From Nostocoides sp. (GTDB lineage Bacteria > Actinomycetota > Actinomycetes > Actinomycetales > Dermatophilaceae), in assembly GCA_016716625.1 (NCBI GenBank), contig JADJVJ010000006.1, positions 186,001 through 250,000 of the forward strand: a stretch of DNA of 64,000 nucleotides, in the 5' to 3' direction. The stretch's first letter is position 1. The number at the start of each line of letters is the position of its first letter. The position numbers and the translations under genes were made by a program. Below, one piece after another: positions 16,106 through 23,829 of this stretch. Under the pieces are notes generated by a model. The model did no database searches. It saw nothing but the letters and a program-made list of their open reading frames with translations, and had not been told where the DNA came from.

Positions 16106-17358
16106 CAGCGCCGCAGCCGCCAAGAGTCGACGAGGGCCGCGAGGACCGCACCGACGGAGAGTTCAAGGGCCAGCGCGAGCGTGAGCCACCCGGCGGGTGC
16201 CCCCATCGCGGCGAGCTGGGAGGTCCCCATGGCACCCCCGGCGAAGAGGTCCACGAGGCCGAGCGCGAGCGCCCCGGTCACGGCCGCGGCGAGCGCGACC
16301 TCGAGCTTGGTCCGCACCGAGGACAACCGGGCCACCGCGCGGACGGCTCGATGCCCGGCGTACGCTCCGGCGAGGACGGGCACGAGGGCGACCAGGGGCA
16401 CCACGGCCGGGAAGTCGCCCGGCTGAGGGAGGGCCGCGAAGACGGGGACGAGCGGGAGCAGCCCGCCGCGCGAGCCGCTCCAGGTGGTGCTGGCCCCGTC
16501 GACGACCTGGAATCCCGGTCCGGCGAGGAAGGACACCGCCCACATCCCCAGGTTGGGCGCGTACCCCACCTGCGCGCCGATGAGGACCGCGCTCCCCACT
16601 CCGCCGGCGCCCACGGCGGCGTGGACGTGGGACACCTCATCCCAGGAGAGCCCGACGGCGATCGCGACGACCAGCACCCCGAGCGACACGAGGACCCCAG
16701 CGGCCCGCAGCCCCGGGGCGATGGCGCGACGCACGGTGACCGGGAGCCACACGAACCGCAGCCGCTCCCCGACGGTGTGCGGTTCGTCGCGGGCGAGCCG
16801 GGTGAGCAGGATGAGCAGGGCGAGCCCCGGGACGACGAGCAGCACGATCGGCACGCTCAGCCAGCGGGGCGGGAGGGCGCCGCGCGCGGCGAGCACCGCG
16901 GCGAGCAGAGCCACCGAGCCATAACCGGCCCACCAGGCGAGCACCGCCCGGAGGATGGGCTCCCGGAGCAATCCGGCGACAAGGTCTCCGTCGGCGGCCA
17001 CGCCACGGACCGCCTCCCGCACGCCGAACCAGGCACACGCGACGGCTCCGGCGGTGAGCAGCAACGGGGCGATCGAGAGTGCACCGGCTCCACCGAGGCT
17101 CGCGCCGTGTCCGAGCAGCCAGAACGACGCCCCGGCGCTCACCGAGGACCACGGGCTGCCCGCGGATCGCTCGTCGAGGAGCCAACTGAGCAGGGCCAGC
17201 AGGATGGGTGCGGCCAGGGACCCGAGCGCGGTAACGACCCCGACGACCACCGCGCGGGCCGGGCCGGGCGGTGGGGCTTCGAGGGAGCCGTCGTCGTCGA
17301 GCAGCCCGGCCGGGTCGTCCGGGGCCGGGTCTGCGGAAGGGCGTTCAAGGATCGTCAT
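16105..17358 (-). CDS. DUF6350 / PerM-like membrane protein
   Basis: 417 aa with about ten hydrophobic helices and a 35-residue acidic/proline-rich cytoplasmic N-terminus (APDDPAGLLDDDGS). By position (between sucD and purN) and composition it matches the actinobacterial DUF6350 family, whose mycobacterial member PerM is a cell-division-linked membrane protein. Repeated helix motifs include WWAGYGSVALLAAVLAARGALPPRW and a C-terminal LALELSVGAVLAALVDSW. Its TGA overlaps the purN start. Function here is inferred from synteny. Confidence 0.82.
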   Translation of the reverse strand: MTILERPSADPAPDDPAGLLDDDGSLEAPPPGPARAVVVGVVTALGSLAAPILLALLSWLLDERSAGSPWSSVSAGASFWLLGHGASLGGAGALSIAPLLLTAGAVACAWFGVREAVRGVAADGDLVAGLLREPILRAVLAWWAGYGSVALLAAVLAARGALPPRWLSVPIVLLVVPGLALLILLTRLARDEPHTVGERLRFVWLPVTVRRAIAPGLRAAGVLVSLGVLVVAIAVGLSWDEVSHVHAAVGAGGVGSAVLIGAQVGYAPNLGMWAVSFLAGPGFQVVDGASTTWSGSRGGLLPLVPVFAALPQPGDFPAVVPLVALVPVLAGAYAGHRAVRAVARLSSVRTKLEVALAAAVTGALALGLVDLFAGGAMGTSQLAAMGAPAGWLTLALALELSVGAVLAALVDSWRLRR

Positions 17359-17466
17359 ACCGCCCCACAGTCTTCCCGAGCGGGCGCGGTCCGCAGCGGA
17401 CCGCCACGCCCGCAGGCGAGGTCGGCTCGGGCCGGGCCGGGTCGGTCAGCCGCCGAAGTGGGTCGC

Positions 17467-18363
17467 TCAGCCGGCCCGAAGGCGCTGCATGATCTCGCGC
17501 ATGAGGTTGGCGGTCTCGGACGGGGTCCGGCCAACCTTGACCCCGGCGGCCTCGAGGGCTTCCTTCTTGGCCTGGGCGGTGCCGGAGGACCCGGAGACGA
17601 TGGCACCGGCGTGGCCCATCGTCTTGCCTTCGGGGGCGGTGAAACCCGCGACGTAGCCGACGACCGGCTTGGTGACGTGCTCGGCGATGTAGGCCGCGGC
17701 CCGCTCCTCGGCGTCGCCGCCGATCTCGCCGATCATGACGATGGCGTCGGTGTCCGGGTCGTTCTGGAACGCCTCGAGGCAGTCGATGTGGGTGGTCCCG
17801 ATGATCGGGTCGCCACCGATGCCGACGGCCGTGGAGAAGCCGAAGTCCCGCAGTTCGAACATCATCTGGTAGGTCAGGGTGCCGGACTTGGAGACCAAGC
17901 CGATCCGACCCGGGCCGGAAATGTCGGCCGGGATGATGCCGGCGTTGGCGGCGCCGGGGCTGATCAGACCGGGGCAGTTGGGGCCGATGAGCCGGGTCGT
18001 GCCGGACTGCGTGGCGTAGGTGAAGAACTCCGCCGTGTCCTTGACCGCGACCCCCTCGGTGATGACGATGGCGAGCGGGATGCCGGCGTCGACGGCCTCG
18101 ATGACCGCGGCCTTGGTGAACGCGGCCGGGACGAAGATCACCGAGACATTGGCTCCGGTGGCCTCCATCGCCTCGCGGACCCCGCCGAAGACCGGCACGG
18201 TGACCTCACCGGGGAAGGCGACCTGTTCCCCGGCCTTGCGCGGGTTGACCCCGCCGACGATCTGGGTGCCGCTGGCGAGCATCCGCGTGGTGTGCTTCAT
18301 GCCCTCGGAGCCGGTCATGCCCTGGACGATGACCTTGCTGTTCGCGTCGAGAAAGATTGCCAT
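17467..18363 (-). CDS. sucD: Succinate-CoA ligase, alpha subunit
   Basis: 298 aa. Alpha subunit of the TCA-cycle enzyme making ATP or GTP from succinyl-CoA. CoA-binding Rossmann part: VIVQGMTGSEGMKHT, GGVNPRKAG, FVPAAFTKAAVIEA. The active-site histidine that is phosphorylated lies in GKTMGHAGAIVSG. GPNCPG is intact. It starts 38 nt after the sucC stop in the same operon. Confidence 0.97.
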   Translation of the reverse strand: MAIFLDANSKVIVQGMTGSEGMKHTTRMLASGTQIVGGVNPRKAGEQVAFPGEVTVPVFGGVREAMEATGANVSVIFVPAAFTKAAVIEAVDAGIPLAIVITEGVAVKDTAEFFTYATQSGTTRLIGPNCPGLISPGAANAGIIPADISGPGRIGLVSKSGTLTYQMMFELRDFGFSTAVGIGGDPIIGTTHIDCLEAFQNDPDTDAIVMIGEIGGDAEERAAAYIAEHVTKPVVGYVAGFTAPEGKTMGHAGAIVSGSSGTAQAKKEALEAAGVKVGRTPSETANLMREIMQRLRAG

Positions 18364-18401
18364 TGCGCTGTATGCCGTCCTGTTCCCTTGGTCTGGTCTG
18401 C

Positions 18402-19604
18402 TCAGGCCACGGCCGCGGCGAGCTCGGCGACCCGGCGGGCCGCTCCATCCATCGTGTCGACCCGCTCGAGCTTGGGCAGGCCGGCCTCGTCGAGGATCTG
18501 ACGCCCCTTGTCGGCGTTGTTGCCGTCGAGGCGCACCACGAGCGGTTTGGGTGCCTTGCCGTGTCCCTTGAGGATCGCGTAGGCCTGGACGATGCCGTCG
18601 GCCACCGCGTCGCAGGCGGTGATCCCGCCGAAGACGTTGACGAACACGGCCTTGACCTGCGGGTCCTCGAAGATGATGTCGAGCCCGGCGGCCATGACCT
18701 CGGCGTTGGCGCCGCCGCCGATGTCGAGGAAGTTCGCCGGCTTGGGATGCGTCCCGTCGGCGCGGGTGAACTCCTCACCGGCATACGCGACGACGTCGAG
18801 GGTGCTCATGACCAGTCCGGCCCCGTTGCCGATGATGCCGACATCCCCGTCGAGCTTGACGTAGTTGAGATCGCGCTCGATGGCGAGCACCTCCAGGGGG
18901 TCGGTCTTGGAGTGGTCGACGAAGGCTTCGTGCTCCGGGTGCCGAAATGCCGAGTTGCCGTCGATGGAGACCTTGCCGTCGAGGGCAATGATCTCGCCGT
19001 CTTCGGTCTTGACCAGCGGGTTGACCTCGACCAGGGTCGCGTCCTCGCCAGCGTAGACATCCCAGAGGCGGCGGATGACGTTGATCAGGGCAGGCTTGTC
19101 GGCGTCCGGGAAGCCGGCCGCGTCGACGATCTCTCGGGCCTTCGCCTCGTCGATGCCGACAATGGGGTCGACGGCGATTTTGGCGAGCGCCTCGGGCCGC
19201 TCGACGGCGAGCTGTTCGATGTCCATCCCGCCCTCTTTGGAGCACATGGCGAGGTAGGAGCGGTTGGCCCGGTCGAGCAGGATCGAGAAGTAATACTCCT
19301 CGGCGATCCGCGCGCCCTGGGCGATCATGACGGTCTTGACCGTGTGGCCCTTGATGTCCATGCCGAGGATCTGGCCGGCATACTGCTCGGCCTCGTCGGC
19401 GCTCTTGGCGACCTTCACCCCACCGGCCTTACCCCGCCCGCCGGTCTTGACCTGGGCCTTGACCACGGTGACCCCGCCGCTCTTGGCGCCGATCTCCTCG
19501 GCTGCGGCCCGCGCCTGCGCTGGGGTGGTGGCAATCCGGCCGCCGAGCACGGGCACCCCGTGCTGCTCGAACACGTCGCGGGCTTGGTACTCGAAGAGAT
19601 CCAC
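18402..19604 (-). CDS. sucC: Succinate-CoA ligase, beta subunit
   Basis: 400 aa ATP-grasp subunit that binds nucleotide and succinate. It begins MDLFEYQARDVFEQHGVPV (GTG start) and shows VKAQVKTGGRGKAGGVK, VEVNPLVKTEDGEIIALDGKVSIDGN, GNGAGLVMSTLDVV and VFVNVFGGITACD. First gene of the sucC-sucD unit. A 16-bp perfect palindrome covers its ribosome-binding site and start codon, which could affect its translation. Confidence 0.97.
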   Translation of the reverse strand: MDLFEYQARDVFEQHGVPVLGGRIATTPAQARAAAEEIGAKSGGVTVVKAQVKTGGRGKAGGVKVAKSADEAEQYAGQILGMDIKGHTVKTVMIAQGARIAEEYYFSILLDRANRSYLAMCSKEGGMDIEQLAVERPEALAKIAVDPIVGIDEAKAREIVDAAGFPDADKPALINVIRRLWDVYAGEDATLVEVNPLVKTEDGEIIALDGKVSIDGNSAFRHPEHEAFVDHSKTDPLEVLAIERDLNYVKLDGDVGIIGNGAGLVMSTLDVVAYAGEEFTRADGTHPKPANFLDIGGGANAEVMAAGLDIIFEDPQVKAVFVNVFGGITACDAVADGIVQAYAILKGHGKAPKPLVVRLDGNNADKGRQILDEAGLPKLERVDTMDGAARRVAELAAAVA

Positions 19605-19618
19605 GAAAGGCCTTTCGT
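19603..19618. promoter_or_regulatory. 16-bp perfect palindrome over the sucC ribosome-binding site and start
   Basis: ACGAAAGGCCTTTCGT is self-complementary. On the minus strand it holds GAAAGG, the likely Shine-Dalgarno sequence, and its right arm reaches into the GTG start (19602-19604). As DNA it could be an operator; as RNA it would pair the Shine-Dalgarno sequence with the adjoining CCTTTC. Function inferred. Confidence 0.5.
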
Positions 19619-19805
19619 CGTGCGCGGGCGCGTCTCACCCACCGCTCGGGCTGTCGATAGCCGCAGCCTAGTCCCGCGCAGGGATGGCTCAGAGTCCTAG
19701 AGGATGTGAGATGTGTCGGGTGGTTCCCGCCATCGCCGAGCGGTCCACCCGGCGCGCTCGCCGGTGGGATTATCCACCGCGCGAGGTGATGTAGGCGACC
19801 CTGAC

Positions 19806-19841
19806 TTTAGATCACGAAAAGATCACGCTATCGTTACCTGC
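19806..19841 (+). promoter_or_regulatory. Promoter with GATCAC direct repeats upstream of the M23 peptidase
   Basis: Candidate -35 TTTAGA (19806-19811) and -10 TATCGT (19829-19834) with 17-bp spacing. Two direct GATCACG repeats start at 19810 and 19821, 11 bp apart, and GTTACC follows at 19833. Helically phased repeats of this kind upstream of a cell-wall hydrolase suggest a regulator site; the MtrA response regulator of actinobacteria, which uses GTnAC-like direct repeats, is a guess. About 100 nt of leader follow. Confidence 0.5.
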
Positions 19842-19938
19842 GGTGTTCCCAACCGCCCCTTGGGTATGCCGTCCGGTTCCGCGCATCTGCCCACGTGCCC
19901 GGATCCGCCCCCTTGTCCCGCACCCGAGAGTGTCTCCG

Positions 19939-20739
19939 TTGAGTTCAGGTCGCCACGCCGCCAAGCGGTACCGCGGTCGCCACAGCGCCCGCCACGCGGC
20001 GCCGTCGCGCTTGCCCGGCGTTGCCGCGGCCGGGCTAGTGCTCCCGGTCGGAGCCGCGCTGGCCCTCGCCGTGACCGCCACGGATGCCGCGGTCGCCGGG
20101 CCCCAAGCCGGTCAGCTCTCGCTCACCAGCGCCGAATCGTTGAAGGCCACGAGTGAGGCGAGCGCCGAGCACGCCGACTCCAGCCAGATGGCTGCGCGTC
20201 GCACCGATGTCTCCCGGGTGTCGGCGGCACTGATCAGCCGTCAGGCCACCGCCGCGACCGTCTCGCGGGACCGCACCCGCAAGGCGATCAAGGCCGCTGC
20301 CCAGCAGGCCCTCCTGGAGAAGGCCGGTAAGCACTGGGTGCCCCCGATGGAGGGCATGAAGCCGGCCGGTTCCCGGTACGGCATGCGGCTGCACCCGGTC
20401 CTGCGGTACTGGCGGATGCATTACGGCAACGACTACACCGCCGCCCAGGGCACCGAGCTCATGGCGATGTCCAAGGGAAAGGTCACCTACGCCGGCTGGG
20501 CCGGTGGCGCCGGGATGACCGTGCAGATCACTTACTGGGACGGGACCGTCTCCTACTACGAACACATGAGCCGGATCGACGTCAAGGTCGGGCAGGCCGT
20601 GCTCCCTTCGGAGGTCGTCGGCCTCAGCGGTTCGACCGGGCTGTCCACCGGCCCGCACCTCCACCTCGAGATTCACCCCGACGGCAAGGCCGCCGTCGAC
20701 CCGTCGCCGTGGTTCGCCGCGCGCGGCATGGCCTTCTGA
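19939..20739 (+). CDS. Secreted M23 (LytM-type) peptidase
   Basis: About 266 aa exported cell-wall endopeptidase. After a basic N-terminus (HAAKRYRGRHSARHAA) comes a signal helix GVAAAGLVLPVGAALALAVTA, then a helical linker, then the LytM domain: GSRYGMRLHPVLRYWRMHYGNDYTA (zinc ligands His and Asp) and GPHLHLEIHPDG (HxH). These zinc-site residues are all present, so it should be active on peptidoglycan cross-bridges. Start uncertain: TTG 19939 has GAGAG 8 nt upstream; GTG 19930 is the alternative. It stands alone with its own promoter. Confidence 0.85.
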   Translation: MSSGRHAAKRYRGRHSARHAAPSRLPGVAAAGLVLPVGAALALAVTATDAAVAGPQAGQLSLTSAESLKATSEASAEHADSSQMAARRTDVSRVSAALISRQATAATVSRDRTRKAIKAAAQQALLEKAGKHWVPPMEGMKPAGSRYGMRLHPVLRYWRMHYGNDYTAAQGTELMAMSKGKVTYAGWAGGAGMTVQITYWDGTVSYYEHMSRIDVKVGQAVLPSEVVGLSGSTGLSTGPHLHLEIHPDGKAAVDPSPWFAARGMAF

Positions 20740-20740
20740 T

Positions 20741-20774
20741 CCTGCAGCCGTCGGCTCGGTCGGCCGACCGGCAG
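20741..20774. terminator. Hairpin between convergent M23 peptidase and pcrA
   Basis: Imperfect inverted repeat CCTGCAGCCGTCGG / CCGACCGGCAGG containing the perfect palindrome CGGTCGGCCGACCG (20757-20770). It fills the 38-bp gap between two stop codons, so it probably ends both transcripts. Confidence 0.5.
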
Positions 20775-20777
20775 GGC

Positions 20778-23231
20778 TCAGAGTTTCTCCAAGGGTGCGT
20801 AGCGCAACACGAAGCGCTTGACCCCCGTCTCCCCACCGAAGTCCACCTCGGCCTGGGTCCGATCGCCTTCCCCGAGAGTGCGCACGACCGACCCGAGACC
20901 GTAGGTGTCATGGGTGACCCGATCCCCGGGATGGAGCGCGATGATCGGTCGGTTGCCCGGCGAACGGACCCCCGGCCGCCCGGCGAGGGTCGCCACTGCG
21001 GGCCGCTGGTCCCGCCGACCGACGGCGGCCGCCCCGGCCAGTTCGCGCTCCCAATGGATCAGGTCGTCGGGGATCTCGCCGAGAAACCGTGAGGCGGGTG
21101 CGTATTGCGGAGCGCCCCAGGCCGAGCGGACGGCGGCCCGGGAGAGGTGCAACCGTTCCCGAGCCCGGGTGATGCCGACATACGCCAGCCGCCGTTCCTC
21201 TTCGAGTTCGGCGGGGTCGGCCAGGGAGCGCATATGCGGGAAGGTGCCGTCCTCCATCCCGGTGAGGAAGACCACCGGGAACTCCAAACCCTTGGCGGTG
21301 TGCAGGGTCATCAGGGTGACCACCCCGGATTCGTCGTCCCCGGCGTCGGGGATCTCGTCGGCGTCGGCGACCAGGGACACCTGCTCGAGGAAGTCCTCCA
21401 GCGAGATGACCTCACCGGTCTCGCGCCGGGCCTCGTCGAACTCCCGGGCCACGGCGACGAGCTCGGCAAGGTTCTCGATCCGCGTCTCGTCTTGCGGGTC
21501 GCGGGAGGCCCGCAGTTCGGCGAGATAGCCGGACTCCTCGAGGACCGCGGAGAGCAGGTCGGCCACCGCGGCGTCCTCGGCGTCGCGGGTCCTGCCGAGG
21601 GACTCCAGCAGCCGGGTGAAGGCCTCGATGGCCGAGACCGAACGGGTCGCAATGCCAGGAGCGTCCGCGGCGCGGCCGAGGGCGGCGATAAACGGGATCC
21701 GCTCCCGGTCGGCGAGCGCGACGACACACGCCTCCGCGCGATCCCCGATGCCGCGTTTGGGGACATTGAGGATCCGGCGCAGGTTGACCGTGTCCGTGGG
21801 GTTGGACAGCACCCGCAGATAGGCCAGGGCGTCCTTGACCTCGCGCCGCTCATAGAACCGAGTTCCGCCAACGATCTTGTAGGGCAACCCGACTCGGATG
21901 AGGACCTCCTCGATGGCGCGGGACTGGGCGTTGGTCCGATAGAAGACCGCGACGTCGCGGGGGCGGACCCCGTGCTCGTCCCCAAGGGTGTCGATGCGCC
22001 TTGCGATGAAGGAGGCCTCATCGTGCTCGTTGTCGCCGACATACCCCACGATCTGCGCCCCGTCACCGGCATCGGACCAGAGGTTCTTGGGTCGCCGGCC
22101 TTCGTTGCGGGCGATCACGGCATTGGCTGCCCGCAGGATGGTCTGGGTGGAGCGGTAGTTCTGCTCGAGCAGGATGGTCCGGGCGTCCGGGTAGTCGGTC
22201 TCGAACTCGACGATGTTGCGGATCGTCGCACCCCGGAAGGCATAGATGGATTGGTCCGCATCACCGACGACGACGAGCTCGCTTGGGCTCACGGCATACT
22301 CGTCGCGGCCTTCGCGCTCAACCCCGACCAGTTCCCGGATGAGCTGGTACTGGGCGTGGTTGGTGTCCTGGTACTCGTCGACCATGACGTGCCGGAACCG
22401 CCGCCGATAGTGCTCGGCGACCTCGGGAAACGCCTGGAACATGTGGACGGTCGTCATGATGATGTCGTCGAAATCGAGGGCGTTGGCCTGCCGCAGACGA
22501 CGTTGGTATGTCGTGTAGGCCTCGGCGAGCATCTGGTCCTGGTGTGGGGAGGCCTCGCCGACGGTGGCGGCGTAGCTCTCCTCATCGATGAGTTCGTTCT
22601 TGAGGTTGGAGACCCGGTGCGCGAAGGCTCGAGGGTTGTACCGCTTGGGGTCGAGGTCCATGTCGCGTAGCACCATCGACATGAGTCGCTGCGAGTCGGC
22701 GGCGTCGTAGATCGAGAAGGTCGACCGCATCCCGACCTTGGTGGCCTCGCGCCGCAGGATCCGCACGCAAGCGCTGTGGAAGGTCATCACCCAGATGGCC
22801 TTGGCGCGCGGTCCGATGAGCGTCTCGACGCGTTCGCGCATCTCGGCGGCGGCCTTGTTCGTGAAGGTGATCGCGAGGATTTGTCCCGGCTGGACGCCCC
22901 GCTCGGCGAGCAGGTAGGCGATGCGTTGTGTGAGCACGCGGGTCTTGCCCGAACCGGCACCGGCCACGATGAGCAGCGGACCGCCTTCGTGGAGCACCGC
23001 GGCACACTGCTGCGGGTTGAGTCCGCGGATGAGTTCTTCGGGGTCGAGGTGGGCGCTCGGCTCGGCCCGCCCCCAGTCCGGCACGCTCGAGGTGTCTCCG
23101 TCGGCGGCGGCCTGCGCCCAGGTGGGCACGCCCGAGGCGTTGACGAGGGCCGCGTGGGCGCTCGCGTGCGTGGCCGCGTCCACCGCGGGCTGGTCACCGA
23201 AGAGGGGTATGCCGTCGAACAGGGTGCTCAT
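20778..23231 (-). CDS. pcrA: UvrD/Rep-family DNA helicase PcrA
   Basis: 817 aa superfamily-1A helicase for DNA repair and replication-fork maintenance. Motifs in order: Q-motif LNPQQCAAVLH, Walker A VAGAGSGKTRVLTQRIAYL (about 87), ITFTNKAAAEMRERV, MVDEYQDTNHAQY (motif II), VVGDADQSIYAFRGA (III), LEQNYRSTQTIL (IV), VTLMTLHTAKGLEFPVVFL (V) and ERRLAYVGITRARERL (VI). The C-terminus has the PcrA-type GDRVTHDTYGLGSVV tudor-like region. A TAGGGT -10 box overlaps the stop codon of the upstream SRPBCC gene. Confidence 0.95.
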   Translation of the reverse strand: MSTLFDGIPLFGDQPAVDAATHASAHAALVNASGVPTWAQAAADGDTSSVPDWGRAEPSAHLDPEELIRGLNPQQCAAVLHEGGPLLIVAGAGSGKTRVLTQRIAYLLAERGVQPGQILAITFTNKAAAEMRERVETLIGPRAKAIWVMTFHSACVRILRREATKVGMRSTFSIYDAADSQRLMSMVLRDMDLDPKRYNPRAFAHRVSNLKNELIDEESYAATVGEASPHQDQMLAEAYTTYQRRLRQANALDFDDIIMTTVHMFQAFPEVAEHYRRRFRHVMVDEYQDTNHAQYQLIRELVGVEREGRDEYAVSPSELVVVGDADQSIYAFRGATIRNIVEFETDYPDARTILLEQNYRSTQTILRAANAVIARNEGRRPKNLWSDAGDGAQIVGYVGDNEHDEASFIARRIDTLGDEHGVRPRDVAVFYRTNAQSRAIEEVLIRVGLPYKIVGGTRFYERREVKDALAYLRVLSNPTDTVNLRRILNVPKRGIGDRAEACVVALADRERIPFIAALGRAADAPGIATRSVSAIEAFTRLLESLGRTRDAEDAAVADLLSAVLEESGYLAELRASRDPQDETRIENLAELVAVAREFDEARRETGEVISLEDFLEQVSLVADADEIPDAGDDESGVVTLMTLHTAKGLEFPVVFLTGMEDGTFPHMRSLADPAELEEERRLAYVGITRARERLHLSRAAVRSAWGAPQYAPASRFLGEIPDDLIHWERELAGAAAVGRRDQRPAVATLAGRPGVRSPGNRPIIALHPGDRVTHDTYGLGSVVRTLGEGDRTQAEVDFGGETGVKRFVLRYAPLEKL

Positions 23232-23241
23232 CTCGCACCCA

Positions 23242-23247
23242 ACCCTA
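23242..23247 (-). promoter_or_regulatory. -10 box for pcrA, overlapping an upstream TAG stop
   Basis: TAGGGT on the minus strand, 10 nt before the pcrA ATG. Its first three bases (23247-23245) are the TAG stop of the SRPBCC gene. Confidence 0.5.
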
Positions 23248-23709
23248 TGCCGCCCCGGCGACGACCTCCTCGATCCGCTTCAGGGTCGCCTCCATGTTGC
23301 GGCGGGTGAGTCCGGCGAGCCGGCCGATGGCGAGCCGGCCGGGCCAGGCCTCGGTTGTGGGGTCCCAGGTCTCGCGCACGAGGGTGCCGCCCTCGACCGG
23401 TTCGAGTTCGTAGCGCCAGGTGCGGCCGGTGAAGAACTTGTCCAGCGGGCTCGGGGCCAGGGTGCGCCACGCGATCCGTCGGCCCTCCTCGAACTCGGTG
23501 ACGATGTTGCGAGTGGCGTAGGCCACCTTCCACCGCATGTCCATCCCGAAGGAGTCACCCAGACCCAGCCGGCGAGCCCGGTCGGAGCGGGGGGCGACCA
23601 CGGTGCCCGAGCCGTCGATCTCGACGTGGCGGGCGGGGTCGACGAGGAGGTCGAAGATGGCGCTGGCGGAAGCGGGGATGACCCGCTGAACGGTGACGAT
23701 GGCACTCAT
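23245..23709 (-). CDS. SRPBCC-family ligand-binding protein
   Basis: 154 aa START/Bet v1-like fold (polyketide cyclase/dehydrase group). Typical: VQRVIPASASAIFDLLVDPARHVEIDGSG at the N-terminus, RIAWRTLAPSP, TWRYELEPVEGGTLVRETWD and a long C-terminal helix ending NMEATLKRIEEVV. It would bind a hydrophobic small molecule in the cytoplasm; the ligand is unknown. It has its own leaderless promoter and is divergent from the HNH gene. Confidence 0.85.
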   Translation of the reverse strand: MSAIVTVQRVIPASASAIFDLLVDPARHVEIDGSGTVVAPRSDRARRLGLGDSFGMDMRWKVAYATRNIVTEFEEGRRIAWRTLAPSPLDKFFTGRTWRYELEPVEGGTLVRETWDPTTEAWPGRLAIGRLAGLTRRNMEATLKRIEEVVAGAA

Positions 23710-23715
23710 CCCGCC

Positions 23716-23721
23716 ACCCTA
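23716..23721 (-). promoter_or_regulatory. -10 box of leaderless promoter for the SRPBCC gene
   Basis: TAGGGT on the minus strand, 6 nt before ATG 23709. Confidence 0.55.
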
Positions 23722-23817
23722 GGCGACCTGGCGCCGGGTGCCAAGTTGTTACCCAACCGTGATGAATCCTGCTGTGCCACAAGCGTAATCGGTCGCTTCA
23801 CTGTCAGTGCTCGCCCG

Positions 23818-23823
23818 TAGGTT
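23818..23823 (+). promoter_or_regulatory. -10 box of leaderless promoter for the DUF222-HNH gene
   Basis: TAGGTT, 6 nt before ATG 23830. Confidence 0.55.
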
Positions 23824-23829
23824 AGGAGT

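Noticed and set aside
19841..19938. c-di-AMP (ydaO-type) riboswitch in the leader of the M23 peptidase
   Set aside because: Such riboswitches often precede actinobacterial wall hydrolases, but I could not recognise the conserved core in this roughly 100-nt leader. A covariance-model scan would decide.
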